Shown here piece after piece: positions 7,345 through 16,677 of a DNA stretch of 52,046 nt. The stretch lies in contig SBGZ01000059.1 in the NCBI GenBank assembly GCA_006226415.1, forward strand, positions 1 to 52,046, given 5' to 3'. Position numbers and translations under genes: made by a program. Numbering within the stretch: position 1 is the first letter of the stretch; each line of letters opens with the position of its first letter. A model generated the notes under the pieces. The model was not told where the DNA came from, made no database searches, and was given only the letters and a program-made list of their open reading frames with translations. The DNA is from Alphaproteobacteria bacterium. Its GTDB lineage: Bacteria > Pseudomonadota > Alphaproteobacteria > M2410.

Positions 7345-8901
7345 ATGAGCGACAAACGGCGCGGCATTGTGGCCGCGGGCAATCGGCTTACCGCGGAAGC
7401 GGGCGCGGAAGTGCTCGGCGATGGCGGTAATGCCTATGACGCGCTGATCGCTTCGCTTTTTGCCTCCTTCGCGGCGGAGCCTGTTTTGTCTTCGCCCGGC
7501 GGCGGCGGTTTTCTTCTCGCCAAACCGGCGCGGCGCCCAGCTACGCTTATTGACTTCTTCACCCAAACTCCTCGCCGCAAGACTTCCGAGGGCGATCTTG
7601 AATTTGACCGCGTGACCGTTGACTTCGGCACGACACATCAGGATTTTCATATCGGGCAAGGCTCGGTCGCCACACCGGGCATGGTGGCCGGTCTCTTTGA
7701 CATCCACGCACGCTTCGGCACGCGGCCCATGAAGGTGCTGGCTGAGCAAGGCATTGCGCTCGCCCGGCAAGGCCACAAGATTGATCCGATGCAGGCGAGC
7801 ATCCTGCAGGTGGTCAAGCCGATCTTTCAGGCTTACCCACCAACGCGGACGCTTTTCGGCAGCCTAACAAAAGAAGGCGATATTCTCGGCGAGGGCGAAA
7901 CTCTCGTTCTGACGGAGTTGGCTGATTTTCTGGAGGTTCTAACGCTTGAAGGGCCTGATCTTTTTTACAAAGGGGAAGTGGCCAAGGCCATTGTCAAGGC
8001 TCAGATGGATGGCGGCGCGCTCAGCGGCGATGATCTGGCGCGCTATGAGGTGCGTGAGCGCCGCCCCCTCGCCCACGACATGGGGCATTTTAAGTTCACG
8101 ACCAATCCACCGCCCAGTTCCGGCGGCACCCTCATTGCGGTGGCGCTCGCTCTCTTGAGTGACGTGGAGGCCTGGCGCCACGACCCGCGCTCTGGTGCCT
8201 GGGCAACACGGCTCCTGAGCAGTCTGCAACTCACCCACGAGGCCTGGCGTGACAGTGGTTTTGCCGATGATCCGCAAATGGCCACGGCGCGGCACATGCT
8301 CAGCGAGGCTTTTCTGGCGCCCTTAAGCGAGGCCATCAAGAAACGGGCTCAAAAAGTAGGCGGGACCAGCCATATCTCCATTGCGGATGGATTTGGCAAT
8401 CTCGCGGCCTGCACCATGTCAAATGGCGAAGGTTGCGGCCACCTGGTGTCCGGCGCGGGCTTCATGCTCAACAATATGCTGGGAGAGGAAGACCTCAATC
8501 CGCATGGGTTCTTCGAATGGCAACCCAATAGCCGCATCTCCTCCATGATGGCGCCATCGCTCCTCTCGTTCAAAGATGGCCGCGAGATCGCGCTCGGCAG
8601 CGGGGGCTCCAACCGCATCCGCACCGCCATCGCGCAGGTGGCGGCTCGGATCGGGTTCTTCGGCGAAACGCCGGAAGAAGCCGTGACTGCGCCGCGTATC
8701 CATGTGGAGCCGGGGCAAATCGACTGCGAATACGGTGTCTCGGAAGATTTCGAGGAGATGCTGCGCAAATCGGATGCCGAACTCGCCCTCTGGCCGGGTC
8801 AGAGTTTTTATTTTGGCGGTGTGCATGTCGCCGAGACCGGCCCCAAGGGCGCACGCGGGGCGGCAGACCCCCGGCGCGGCGGCGCGGTTATTGAGGTGTG
8901 A
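7345..8901 (+). CDS. Gamma-glutamyltransferase family protein, no signal peptide
   Basis: A 518-residue Ntn-hydrolase-type protein. Such enzymes self-cleave before a catalytic threonine and transfer or hydrolyse gamma-glutamyl groups from glutathione-like substrates. The N-terminal pattern GGNAYDALIAS and the glycine run SSPGGGGFLL fit the large-subunit start; the nucleophile is probably Thr341 in GGTSHISIADGFGN, where classical enzymes read TTH. Unlike secreted GGTs it has no export signal, so it should act in the cytoplasm. Substrate is uncertain; relatives of this kind include cephalosporin-acylase-like and oxamate/amide hydrolases. GAGGGA places the start at 7345 rather than at the in-frame ATG 7333. 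It ends six bases before the convergent FMN-protein gene. Confidence 0.8.
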   Translation: MSDKRRGIVAAGNRLTAEAGAEVLGDGGNAYDALIASLFASFAAEPVLSSPGGGGFLLAKPARRPATLIDFFTQTPRRKTSEGDLEFDRVTVDFGTTHQDFHIGQGSVATPGMVAGLFDIHARFGTRPMKVLAEQGIALARQGHKIDPMQASILQVVKPIFQAYPPTRTLFGSLTKEGDILGEGETLVLTELADFLEVLTLEGPDLFYKGEVAKAIVKAQMDGGALSGDDLARYEVRERRPLAHDMGHFKFTTNPPPSSGGTLIAVALALLSDVEAWRHDPRSGAWATRLLSSLQLTHEAWRDSGFADDPQMATARHMLSEAFLAPLSEAIKKRAQKVGGTSHISIADGFGNLAACTMSNGEGCGHLVSGAGFMLNNMLGEEDLNPHGFFEWQPNSRISSMMAPSLLSFKDGREIALGSGGSNRIRTAIAQVAARIGFFGETPEEAVTAPRIHVEPGQIDCEYGVSEDFEEMLRKSDAELALWPGQSFYFGGVHVAETGPKGARGAADPRRGGAVIEV

Positions 8902-8907
8902 TGGGGT

Positions 8908-9510
8908 TTACGGGACCAGCCAGTGTTGTTCATCGGGCTCTAGAAAGCTTTCTTCTCCCCCCCAGACAAACTCTGCCCGCCGATTACCCTGAATGTGAAG
9001 ATAGAGCCAGTCCAGGCGAACAAGCTTCACCTCAAGAATTGTGAAATTGTCAAAAGCCCCATCGTCATTTTCAGGATGGGCCGAAGTTGGATCGCTGATC
9101 TTAAAACCTGGCGCCGGATCGCTCATGTAGTTGCGGCGACTGGCCAGCGGCACACGCTCCCAGGCGGCGCGAAGTGGCTCAGGGTGATCGATAACGCTTA
9201 CAAACCCGTCCAGACGCAGCTGAATGCGGGCCTCAGGGTCATAGGCGAGAAGCTGCATTTGTGATTGGCGGGACAGCTGCGCAATCTTGGGGGTTCTCAA
9301 ATCTGAAAAGAACGAAAGTCGGCGGGTCTCTGGCTCGAAGGCGCGCAGGGTCAAAAGCCGAGTTTGCGGAAATCCTTCTGGATTGTGCGTTGCCGCGCTC
9401 ATGAATTTCATCGGGTGGCCGGCAACCGAGGCTGCCCCCGCGAGATTTTCGGCGGCAACCTCAAGCGCGCGCGCCAAATTCGTGTAATGGTCCGGCAAAT
9501 CGTCAATCAC
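8908..9510 (-). CDS. Pyridoxamine 5'-phosphate oxidase-like FMN flavoprotein
   Basis: About 200 residues with the split-barrel FMN-binding layout: TRLLTLRAFEPETRRLSFFSD (residues about 47-67), a second strand with RIQLRLDGFV, the region LRAAWERVPLASRRNY, and a C-terminal strand ending near NRRAEFVWGGEESF. This resembles the Alr4036/PNPOx-like group, mostly of unknown substrate; true PdxH is less likely because its C-terminal PLP-binding motif is not evident. The frame stays open to 9744, overlapping the divergent aminotransferase gene, so I chose GTG at 9510, preceded by GGGAG. Start choice is uncertain. Confidence 0.65.
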   Translation of the reverse strand: MIDDLPDHYTNLARALEVAAENLAGAASVAGHPMKFMSAATHNPEGFPQTRLLTLRAFEPETRRLSFFSDLRTPKIAQLSRQSQMQLLAYDPEARIQLRLDGFVSVIDHPEPLRAAWERVPLASRRNYMSDPAPGFKISDPTSAHPENDDGAFDNFTILEVKLVRLDWLYLHIQGNRRAEFVWGGEESFLEPDEQHWLVP

Positions 9511-9594
9511 TCTCCTGCCACTCCCTTCTTGGCGAATAGATAACGAAACAGTACAGTCCTTCGTTGAATAAATCCAAATTTCAAGGCGCTTCAA

Positions 9595-10911
9595 ATGAAC
9601 GAACACTCCCGACAGGTCTGGCCTTTTCTGCAATCGGACCGGGTTGTCCATGTGGAATCTGCGCGCGGGCACTATCTCACTTTGGCTGGCGGGCAAAAGA
9701 TACTCGACGTTGCGGGCGGCGCGGTTTCCACGCCTATTGGCCATGGCAACAAGGAGGTGGCCGAAGCGGTGGCCAAGTCCATGGAAAATACCGGTTATGT
9801 GTTGCCGCCCTGGTCAACGCCAGAACGTCAACGCCTGTCAGAGCGGCTTCTCGACAAATGGCTACCACAAGAGCTCACGCGCATCTATCTGGGCAGCGGC
9901 GGCTCGGAGACGGTCGACGCGGCCCTTCGGACCGCGCGCTATTACCAGCTCGCCAAGGGACGCCCTGACAAATGGAAGGTCATATACCGGGACATTTCCT
10001 ATCACGGCTGCGGGATCACCCACATGGGCATTTCAGGGCACGCCTCACGCCGGCGGGGACTGGAGCCCTATTTCCCCGACATGCCCGTCGCGCCGACCCC
10101 CTACCCTTTGCGCTACAAGCCCACCAATGAATTGCCCGATGCCGGTGAGGCCGCCGCGCGGGCGCTGGAAGAAGTGATCGAACGAGAGGGCGCCGATACC
10201 ATTGCCGCCTTTATCGCGGAACCGATCAATGGCTCCAGCGGCGGCGCCATTCCGCCTGGCGACAAATATTGGCCGCTCGTTCAGGAAATCTGCGCGCGGC
10301 ATGACATCCTTCTCATTATCGACGAAGTGATGACCGGCTTTGGGCGTACGGGCAAAAAATTCGCCTGTGAGCACTTTGACATCAAACCGGATATGATGGT
10401 TTCGGGCAAAGGCCTGGTTGCGGGCTATGCCTCGCTTGGCGGCCTTTATGCGAAGCCGGAAATCACCGAAGTCATCGCCGCATCAAGCCTCTATCCGATG
10501 TTTACGACGTTCGGTGGCCATCCAGCGGCCTGCGCGGCGGCGGACAAAGTGCTCGAAATCATGGAGCGCGACCGGCTCGTCGAGCGTGTGGCGGAAATGG
10601 AAGGGCTGCTGGAACAAAAACTGCAAAAGATTGCCGCCCTCTCCCATGTCGCCGAGGTCAGGGGCAAAGGGTTCTTCTGGGGCGTTGAAATCGTCAAGGA
10701 CAAGGAGACGCTTGAACCTTTCCCCGTGGAGGACAAGATCACGCAGCGGGTGATCGGCGCCGCTATGCAGGAGGGCGTTTTCTTCTACAGCGGCGGGACC
10801 GAAGCTGTGCGTGACATTGTGGTTTTGGGACCAGCTTTTACCTTCAGCGAAACCGAAATGGATATGGCTGTTGAGGCCCTTTCGAATGCTATCGAAAAAG
10901 TCACGGGTTAG
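9595..10911 (+). CDS. Class III (PLP) aminotransferase
   Basis: A 438-residue fold-type I enzyme related to beta-alanine:pyruvate, 4-aminobutyrate and other omega-amino-acid transaminases. Landmarks: [18 protein letters not shown] (cofactor phosphate site), the YHG motif in the phrase [30 protein letters not shown] with the PLP-ring aspartate, and SGKGL with the Schiff-base Lys272. [13 protein letters not shown] is the second phosphate-contact segment. The amino donor cannot be predicted from context. The start ATG 9595 follows AAGGCGCTTCAA, a poor ribosome-binding site. It is divergent from the FMN-protein gene across an 84-base gap containing AACGAA (9542-9547) and TTCGTT (9560-9565), an imperfectly centred operator-like repeat. 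Confidence 0.88.
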   Translation: MNEHSRQVWPFLQSDRVVHVESARGHYLTLAGGQKILDVAGGAVSTPIGHGNKEVAEAVAKSMENTGYVLPPWSTPERQRLSERLLDKWLPQELTRIYLGSGGSETVDAALRTARYYQLAKGRPDKWKVIYRDISYHGCGITHMGISGHASRRRGLEPYFPDMPVAPTPYPLRYKPTNELPDAGEAAARALEEVIEREGADTIAAFIAEPINGSSGGAIPPGDKYWPLVQEICARHDILLIIDEVMTGFGRTGKKFACEHFDIKPDMMVSGKGLVAGYASLGGLYAKPEITEVIAASSLYPMFTTFGGHPAACAAADKVLEIMERDRLVERVAEMEGLLEQKLQKIAALSHVAEVRGKGFFWGVEIVKDKETLEPFPVEDKITQRVIGAAMQEGVFFYSGGTEAVRDIVVLGPAFTFSETEMDMAVEALSNAIEKVTG

Positions 10912-10963
10912 CTCAAATTTGATCTAATTCCATCACGCTTTCTTTAAGGGGCGAGGGAGACAA

Positions 10964-10984
10964 TCGGGTCGTCAAATGACCCGA
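10964..10984 (+). repeat. Hairpin just upstream of the first DUF2336 gene
   Basis: TCGGGTC (10964-10970) and GACCCGA (10978-10984) pair perfectly around a 7-base loop. The hairpin lies between the aminotransferase stop and the DUF2336 start. It could be a terminator remnant or an operator; no T-run follows. Confidence 0.4.
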
Positions 10985-11014
10985 AACCCCCGCCTTCCCT
11001 TAAGGATAGCCCCC

Positions 11015-12112
11015 ATGTCCGACCGAAATGCCTCGTTAAAAACGCTCCTGAAATTGGCAGAAGACCCTTGCGCAGAAAAGCGGGAGGCCCTGCTTAAAGC
11101 CTTAACGGAAATGTTCCTGCGGGACGCAGCCGGATTGAGTCCGGACCGCCGCGCCCTGTTTGGCGAAGTATTTGAGGTTCTCGCCTATAGTCTGCCCTCT
11201 TCCGCCCGCGAAGCGCTCGCGCTCGCCATGTCGAAAGAAGAGCATGCGCCCGCCAATCTAATCCAATTATTGGCGCGGGATGTTCCTCATGTCGCAGAAC
11301 CTATCCTCAAATACAGCCCGCTGTTAACGCAGCGCGACCTCTTGCAGGCCCTCCAGGAGGGCAACGCCTCAACCGCGCGGGCTGTCGCAGTACGAAATGA
11401 CCTCTCACCGCAGGTGACCCAGAGCGTCTTGCGATATAAGGCGACTGCGGCCGTGATTGTTTCAAACAAATTTGCTCAGATCTCTTATGAAGATTTTCGA
11501 GACCTTTATGACATCTCCCTCAAAAACCGGACCCTGCCCGCTCTCATGCTCGACCGGGTTGACCTGCCACCTGACATTATGAACGCCCTGATGTTTGGGG
11601 TCGATCCATCGCAGCATCTGTCCATTCTGGAACGCACCGAACTTTTAACCGAAGACGACATTGATATGGCTCTGTCGATCAGCGACTTGCAGTTTACGTC
11701 TCGCTCCCTTCAGGACCCGGGGCTCGTCGCACAAGCCAAGCGCCAAGCAAGCCAAATTGCCAAAGACAAACGGCTGGATTGCACGCATCTGGAAGAACTG
11801 CTGCGCAGAGGAGGCGGCATTGAATTTACCGCCGCTGTGAGCGAAATGGCACGCCTGGATTACTCGTTTACAGAAGAACTCTTAAAGGCGCCTCATGCGA
11901 CAGGCATAGCGGTTCTCGGCCGCGCCTTAAACCTTCCGAAGACGACATTCTCGGCAATTCTACTTTTGTCGAACGGTGGACGAAAGCGGTCCCCTGAACG
12001 TGTAAGCGCCGCTATGGCGTTGTTTCCAAAAATCAGCCATCGGGCCGCTCACAATACCTTGCGGTTCTGGCGACACTTTTCAACGCCGCTTGAAAAGGTC
12101 GCAGCGGCTTAA
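11015..12112 (+). CDS. DUF2336 protein (first of three in the window)
   Basis: A 365-residue, almost entirely helical soluble protein without membrane segments. Its pattern of repeated short helices with motifs such as RALFGEVFEVLAYSLP and LARDVPHVAEPILKYSPLL, then VAVRNDLSPQV, matches DUF2336, an alphaproteobacterial family thought to be HEAT-like repeat proteins of unknown function. It shares the same arrangement with the products of 33001-34188 and 34200-35408. AAGGATAG precedes the ATG at 11015; the frame is open from 10976 but without a comparable site. It faces an unknown membrane protein gene convergently. Role not known; protein-protein scaffolding is an inference from the repeat structure. 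Confidence 0.75.
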   Translation: MSDRNASLKTLLKLAEDPCAEKREALLKALTEMFLRDAAGLSPDRRALFGEVFEVLAYSLPSSAREALALAMSKEEHAPANLIQLLARDVPHVAEPILKYSPLLTQRDLLQALQEGNASTARAVAVRNDLSPQVTQSVLRYKATAAVIVSNKFAQISYEDFRDLYDISLKNRTLPALMLDRVDLPPDIMNALMFGVDPSQHLSILERTELLTEDDIDMALSISDLQFTSRSLQDPGLVAQAKRQASQIAKDKRLDCTHLEELLRRGGGIEFTAAVSEMARLDYSFTEELLKAPHATGIAVLGRALNLPKTTFSAILLLSNGGRKRSPERVSAAMALFPKISHRAAHNTLRFWRHFSTPLEKVAAA

Positions 12113-12122
12113 GATTGGCGGG

Positions 12123-12983
12123 TCAGTTATCGTGGCGCTGTGCCCGGACCTTGCCGGGTTGATCCCAGGGGCTCAATTTGCGCCGCTCGTGGCGTGACAT
12201 TCGTTTTCCGGCGCGCGCTTTTTGGGTCCGTTCAATGACATTTGGTGGCGCTTCTTTTTCCTCGGATATCTCAGAGGGACTTGAGGGTGCCTTCGCGGGC
12301 ATCTCTGATTGAAGGCTCCCGATAGCCGAGCGCAGGGCATGATCGATTTCAGCGGAGCGGACCCGCATTGATTTCTTATGTTTGCGAAACTTGCGGCTCT
12401 TTTGCGAATAACCCAGGGCCTCAAGGAGGGAAAAAGCACTCTCTGTGAGCCCTGCCAGATTTGCTTCGAGCGGCTGGTCATCGGAAATTCGGGCGCCACC
12501 GGTTGCCGCCGAGAAAACTGTCAGCTGGTGTACATAATTGGCATAAGCCTCTTCGAGGCTCGAATTGCGCGCCCGCAGACGCTTGGATTTTTTCTGCAGA
12601 ACCTCGACTTCATGCACCAGATCCGACAAGACAGACCGCAAGCTTGTCGCAAGCTCTCCCGATTCAGCCGCATCGGCCATGGCTGAGACAGCCCCCATGT
12701 GCGCCTCGGCGAACCGTCCGGCCAGGCGATTGGCCTTCCCTGCCCGCGCGATTTTCTTCATCACGAAGAGGACAAATGCCACGAAAACCGTGATGAGCAT
12801 GGCCAAAGTCAGCAAGGACAGGACGACGTCAATGATTTCCGGTCGCACTGTTTGTCCCAGTATCCCCGACACCCAAACGGAGAGCTGATGCCTGAATTGA
12901 TTTATCAAGAGACTGATCCCACCGATGACCCCCATCATCTTGGTCTGGGATCCCGCCAATGCGGCGAAAATGGCATTCAACAT
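12123..12983 (-). CDS. Unknown membrane protein with coiled coil and basic tail
   Basis: I do not recognise this 286-residue protein. It has a hydrophobic N-terminus (about residues 1-28), a clear membrane segment at about 52-75 (VVLSLLTLAMLITVFVAFVL), then a basic stretch, a predicted coiled coil at about 110-150 rich in E, K, L and R, and a long, charged, probably disordered C-terminal tail. The layout, a short membrane anchor with a long cytoplasmic coiled coil, is like envelope or cell-division accessory proteins, but no motif supports that directly. GGG at the right distance precedes ATG 12983. It converges on the DUF2336 gene with a ten-base gap and lies 148 bases downstream of the mscS-like gene on the same strand. 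Confidence 0.65.
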   Translation of the reverse strand: MLNAIFAALAGSQTKMMGVIGGISLLINQFRHQLSVWVSGILGQTVRPEIIDVVLSLLTLAMLITVFVAFVLFVMKKIARAGKANRLAGRFAEAHMGAVSAMADAAESGELATSLRSVLSDLVHEVEVLQKKSKRLRARNSSLEEAYANYVHQLTVFSAATGGARISDDQPLEANLAGLTESAFSLLEALGYSQKSRKFRKHKKSMRVRSAEIDHALRSAIGSLQSEMPAKAPSSPSEISEEKEAPPNVIERTQKARAGKRMSRHERRKLSPWDQPGKVRAQRHDN

Positions 12984-13131
12984 GTGCCCTATTTACCCTT
13001 TGTACGCTTACGCAACCTACCACCCTTTCCATAAACACTATTGGAAATGGCGCAGAATGCAAGACCTGCCCTAAGTCTAGGCACAAAAATGCTGGTTTAT
13101 GGTTAACCTGGAAAAAAAGTCCCGGTAGAGA

Positions 13132-14307
13132 TCAACGAGACGGCGGGACAAAGACCTCGGCGCGGTCGCCCGGCAAGGCTTCCACATAGAGTGACTGGCT
13201 TGGGAAGGCAAAACCTGACCCCGCACCCTCGACAACTTGCTTGATGTGGTAAGCTAACTCTTCCTTGATTTTCAGCCACTCGCCCCAATTTGTGGTGAGC
13301 GTGAAGCAGTAGAGCATGATGTCGATTGAGGAGTCATTGAAGCTATCGATGCGCACGAATGTCGAAACTTCTTGAGGGTCGGCGAAGGCTTCATTTTCGA
13401 TCAGATAGGCTTCTATGCCATCGCGAATTTGCCGCAGTTGCTCGACGCTCGTGCGATACTCGACACCAATCTTCCAATAAATGCGTCGATGCGTCATTTC
13501 GCTGAAATTGGTGACGGCAGTGTTGGACAAAACGTCATTGGGAACAAAAACCGGCGCCTTGTCAAAACGGCGCACCACGGTTGAGCGAAACCCGATCTGT
13601 TCGACGGTGCCTTCCACAACACCCTCAACCAATATCCAGTCGCCCACATGGAACCGACGTTCCACCAAGACAGACAGACCGCCAATGAGATTGCGGAACA
13701 GGTCCTGGGCCCCGAGCGCAACTGCCACACCGAAAAGACCAAGAGACGCGATGAGCGGGCCAACCGGAATGCCCCAGATCTCCAGCACGGCCCCAGCTCC
13801 CAGCGCGACAAAAAGAGCCTTGAATGCTTTTTGCAGCCAATCAACCATGGCACGGGTAAGAAAAACCTTCACGTTTCGCATGGCGCTGGAAACCGGCTCA
13901 ATCATGTTGAACAGCGACCAGAAGATGACAATCGATATCAGCGATTGAATTATACGCGCGAGAAATGGCTCGCCGCTTTCGGCCAGACCGGGCCCGGCGT
14001 TAAAGAGAAATTCGCTCGCGAAAAAGATCCCCAATATTACCGGCACTAGGGCCATGGGCGCTTCGATGGAGCCCAGAACCTGATCGTCAATTTCTGTTTT
14101 AGAGCGTTTTGCCAGACGCTTCAGACCGCCGATGACAAATTTTACCATCAAGCGGCGCACAACCAGAAAGAATAAGAAGATCGCAATTGCAATGGCCAGC
14201 TCGTACCACCCCAGTCCAAAGGTCGAGTCGACCCAGGCTTGCTGAACGTGGCATTTGAGTGTGGGCCATAGCCCCTCGACGTTGGTGCAAAATTGATCCG
14301 TCTGCAT
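13132..14307 (-). CDS. MscS-family mechanosensitive channel
   Basis: A 391-residue inner-membrane protein that should open under membrane tension to release solutes in osmotic downshock. N-terminal helices occupy roughly residues 35-190. The pore helix and beta domain are recognisable in GVAVALGAQDLFRNLIGG, then FHVGDWILVEGVVEGTVEQI and FRSTVVRRFDKAPVFVPN, which is the most conserved MscS block. The C-terminal cytoplasmic alpha/beta region runs to the end. It is longer than E. coli MscS (286 residues) because of an extra N-terminal region with a periplasmic segment. GAGAGGAC directly precedes ATG 14307, which fixes the start. It is divergent from the small gene at 14453. Confidence 0.9.
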   Translation of the reverse strand: MQTDQFCTNVEGLWPTLKCHVQQAWVDSTFGLGWYELAIAIAIFLFFLVVRRLMVKFVIGGLKRLAKRSKTEIDDQVLGSIEAPMALVPVILGIFFASEFLFNAGPGLAESGEPFLARIIQSLISIVIFWSLFNMIEPVSSAMRNVKVFLTRAMVDWLQKAFKALFVALGAGAVLEIWGIPVGPLIASLGLFGVAVALGAQDLFRNLIGGLSVLVERRFHVGDWILVEGVVEGTVEQIGFRSTVVRRFDKAPVFVPNDVLSNTAVTNFSEMTHRRIYWKIGVEYRTSVEQLRQIRDGIEAYLIENEAFADPQEVSTFVRIDSFNDSSIDIMLYCFTLTTNWGEWLKIKEELAYHIKQVVEGAGSGFAFPSQSLYVEALPGDRAEVFVPPSR

Positions 14308-14452
14308 GTCCTCTCCAATGATCGCGCGGTGTGCGCTACCCGGTGAGGTCCTAGCATAGGGATGAGATCATGAACAGATCGGATTGGACCTTCCTGCTCT
14401 GTCGGCATATTGTTTCTGCTAGGATTCACGAAAGGAATTGTTGGCGAAACTC

Positions 14453-14992
14453 ATGAGAGCGATCTTCGGCATATTAGGCAGCCTGGCATTTGCCTTTTTG
14501 ATGGTGATTTATCTCTTCCGCGGCTTTGGACCGGATGAGACGGGCGCGCTTTTTCGTGAGGCAACCACTTTGCCAACCCATTTTTTCACCACGCCGGAAA
14601 CGGCCGTACGCCGGATCAATACGATCCTTGCAGCCAATGACTGGCGCCAGCTGTCTCAATATTATGAACTCGACGGCACGGATATTTCAAAAACCGAGCT
14701 CGAGACCGGTCAGTTTTTTATCGGTGACGCCCAGCGCCTGTCCGACCCTCGCAACTATCTTCACCCCTTCCCGCCAGGTGCCCAATTTTATGGCGTCCGG
14801 CAACTTGAAGGCAGCGATATCTTCGAAGTCGATGTTTTGTGGGAAATGGATGTGCCCTGGGCAAAAAAGCAAAAGCATGTCACCCGGTTTCACATGAAAC
14901 GCTTCCCAGAGGGGTACCGCCTCTTGCCGGACCGCGTTATCACGCAGGCCCTCCAACCAACAGAGAATTCAGACGAACAGGGCGAAGATTAA
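14453..14992 (+). CDS. Unknown small membrane-anchored protein
   Basis: A 179-residue protein with one N-terminal hydrophobic segment (about residues 3-24), which is a signal anchor, followed by a soluble domain with alternating strands and charged helices. I recognise no family. ATG 14453 is chosen, but AAAGGAA (14431-14437) is better spaced for neither it nor the in-frame TTG codons at 14438 and 14441, so the true start could be a little upstream. The last two bases of the gene fall in a TTAA shared with the stop codon of the convergent release factor gene. A function cannot be assigned; export to the periplasm facing the membrane is inferred. Confidence 0.6.
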   Translation: MRAIFGILGSLAFAFLMVIYLFRGFGPDETGALFREATTLPTHFFTTPETAVRRINTILAANDWRQLSQYYELDGTDISKTELETGQFFIGDAQRLSDPRNYLHPFPPGAQFYGVRQLEGSDIFEVDVLWEMDVPWAKKQKHVTRFHMKRFPEGYRLLPDRVITQALQPTENSDEQGED

Positions 14993-16590
14993 CGTCGTTC
15001 GCAGGTTTTGGAGAAAGTAATGGCGGGGAACTTCTCCTCCATATAGCCCACTTCCCAATTGCTTTTGGCCAGAAATACCGGATTGCCGTCGCGATCTTCG
15101 GACAGTGCCAGACGATTGGACTCTTCAAAACGCGCAAGCTCTTTTGGATCCTCGGTTGAAATCCAACGGGCAGTTTCAAAGGGCGCCGGTTCAAAATCAA
15201 TCGCCAGGCCATATTCAGCCTCAATACGATTGACCAGAACGTCGAGCTGCAACGCGCCCACCACGCCAACTATCCAGTTGGAGCCGATGGTGGGTTTGAA
15301 GACCTGGGTCACGCCTTCTTCGGCCAAGCTCTCAAGGGCGCGGCGCATGTGTTTGGCCTTCATCGGGTCTCCAAGGCGCACCCGGCGCAAAATTTCCGGC
15401 GCAAAATTTGGGATGCCTGTGAATTTTAGATCACCGTTTTCAGACAAGCTGTCGCCGACCCGCAGGGTGCCGTGGTTGGGCACACCGATGATATCACCCG
15501 GCCAGGCTTCCTCAGCCAGCTCGCGGGACTGCGCAAAGAACAAGATCGGATTGTGGATGCCGATTGCCTTTGTCGAGCCTGCCGGCTTAAGTTTCATGCC
15601 CCGCTTGAACTTGCCCGAGCACAGCCGCATGAAAGCGATGCGATCCCGGTGATTGGGATCCATGTTCGCCTGAACCTTAAAAACAAAGCCAGAGACTTTA
15701 TCCTCGCCGGGTTCGACAATGCGCTCCGTGGTCATTTGAGGTTGGGGCGGCGGTGCGAAATCAAGCACCGCGTCCAGCACCTCTTTAATGCCGAACTTTC
15801 TCAAGGCGGAGCCAAAGTAAACCGGCGTCATGTGGCCGCCGCGATAGGCCTCCAGATCAAATTCGGGATATCCCTCCTGGGCAAGCGAGGCTTCCAGGCA
15901 GGCATTCTCGGCGGCATCCGCCTCCATCACGCTGGCCAGGGTTTCGGCGTCCATGTCGGCAAGGATTTCTCCCACCCCCTGTTCGCGGTCATAGGTGATG
16001 AATTTCTTGTCCCGGAAATTGAAAATACCTTTGAGCAACCCTCCCATGCCGGCAGGCCATGTCATGGGCACTGTATCGAGTGCCAGGGTTTCGCTGATCT
16101 CTTCCAATATCTCGAAGGTCTCGCGCCCCTCACGGTCGACCTTATTGACCAGAGTGATGATCGGTATGTCGCGTAGCCGGCAAACTTCAAAGAGCTTCAA
16201 GGTCTGGGGCTCAATGCCTTTGGCGGCGTCGATGACCATGATGGCGCTGTCTGCGGCGGTCAGCGTGCGATAGGTGTCTTCGGAAAAGTCTTCGTGGCCG
16301 GGCGTATCGAGCAGGTTGAATGTGACATCCCGGTATTCAAAGGTCATGACCGCGGTGGTGACCGAAATCCCGCGTTGTTGTTCGATTTTCATCCAGTCCG
16401 ACCGCGCCCGACGCGCTTCGCCGCGTGCCTTAACCTCGCCAGCCAAATGAATGGCACCGCCCATGAGCAGAAGATTTTCTGTCAAAGTCGTCTTACCGGC
16501 ATCCGGGTGGGAGATGATCGCAAAAGTACGCCGTTTCGCTGCCGTGGCAGCGAGTGTGGCAGACGTTTGCGGTTGGGCAGTCATGGACAT
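14989..16590 (-). CDS. prfC: Peptide chain release factor 3
   Basis: A 533-residue translational GTPase that recycles release factors RF1/RF2 from the ribosome after peptide release. The G1 motif is SHPDAGKTT, the switch region contains EQQRGISVTTAVMTFEY, G3 is DTPGHEDFSEDTYR and G4 is VNKVD, followed by the domain 2 and 3 sequence typical of RF3 (for example SGFVFKVQANMDPNHRDR). Length matches the E. coli protein (529 residues). Two adjacent in-frame ATGs (16590 and 16584) are possible starts. Release factor 3 is not universal in Alphaproteobacteria, so its presence is informative but not unusual. It lies upstream of nothing co-transcribed on the same strand; DUF1491 precedes it by 87 bases. 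Confidence 0.95.
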   Translation of the reverse strand: MSMTAQPQTSATLAATAAKRRTFAIISHPDAGKTTLTENLLLMGGAIHLAGEVKARGEARRARSDWMKIEQQRGISVTTAVMTFEYRDVTFNLLDTPGHEDFSEDTYRTLTAADSAIMVIDAAKGIEPQTLKLFEVCRLRDIPIITLVNKVDREGRETFEILEEISETLALDTVPMTWPAGMGGLLKGIFNFRDKKFITYDREQGVGEILADMDAETLASVMEADAAENACLEASLAQEGYPEFDLEAYRGGHMTPVYFGSALRKFGIKEVLDAVLDFAPPPQPQMTTERIVEPGEDKVSGFVFKVQANMDPNHRDRIAFMRLCSGKFKRGMKLKPAGSTKAIGIHNPILFFAQSRELAEEAWPGDIIGVPNHGTLRVGDSLSENGDLKFTGIPNFAPEILRRVRLGDPMKAKHMRRALESLAEEGVTQVFKPTIGSNWIVGVVGALQLDVLVNRIEAEYGLAIDFEPAPFETARWISTEDPKELARFEESNRLALSEDRDGNPVFLAKSNWEVGYMEEKFPAITFSKTCERR

Positions 16591-16677
16591 GGGGCAATGG
16601 GGCCTTCGGTCAACGGGTTTGGGTGCGCCCTCTTACACGCTTCCACGGTCAGATGCAAAGGGTCCAGGCCCTTGAGG

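Noticed and set aside
9644-9968. Open frames overlapping the first aminotransferase in other frames
   Set aside because: They have no family resemblance and lie fully within the aminotransferase gene.
12085-12108. GCCGCT and AGCGGC pair at the end of the first DUF2336 gene
   Set aside because: Six-base stem with a 12-base loop and no T-run; likely chance in GC-rich coding sequence.
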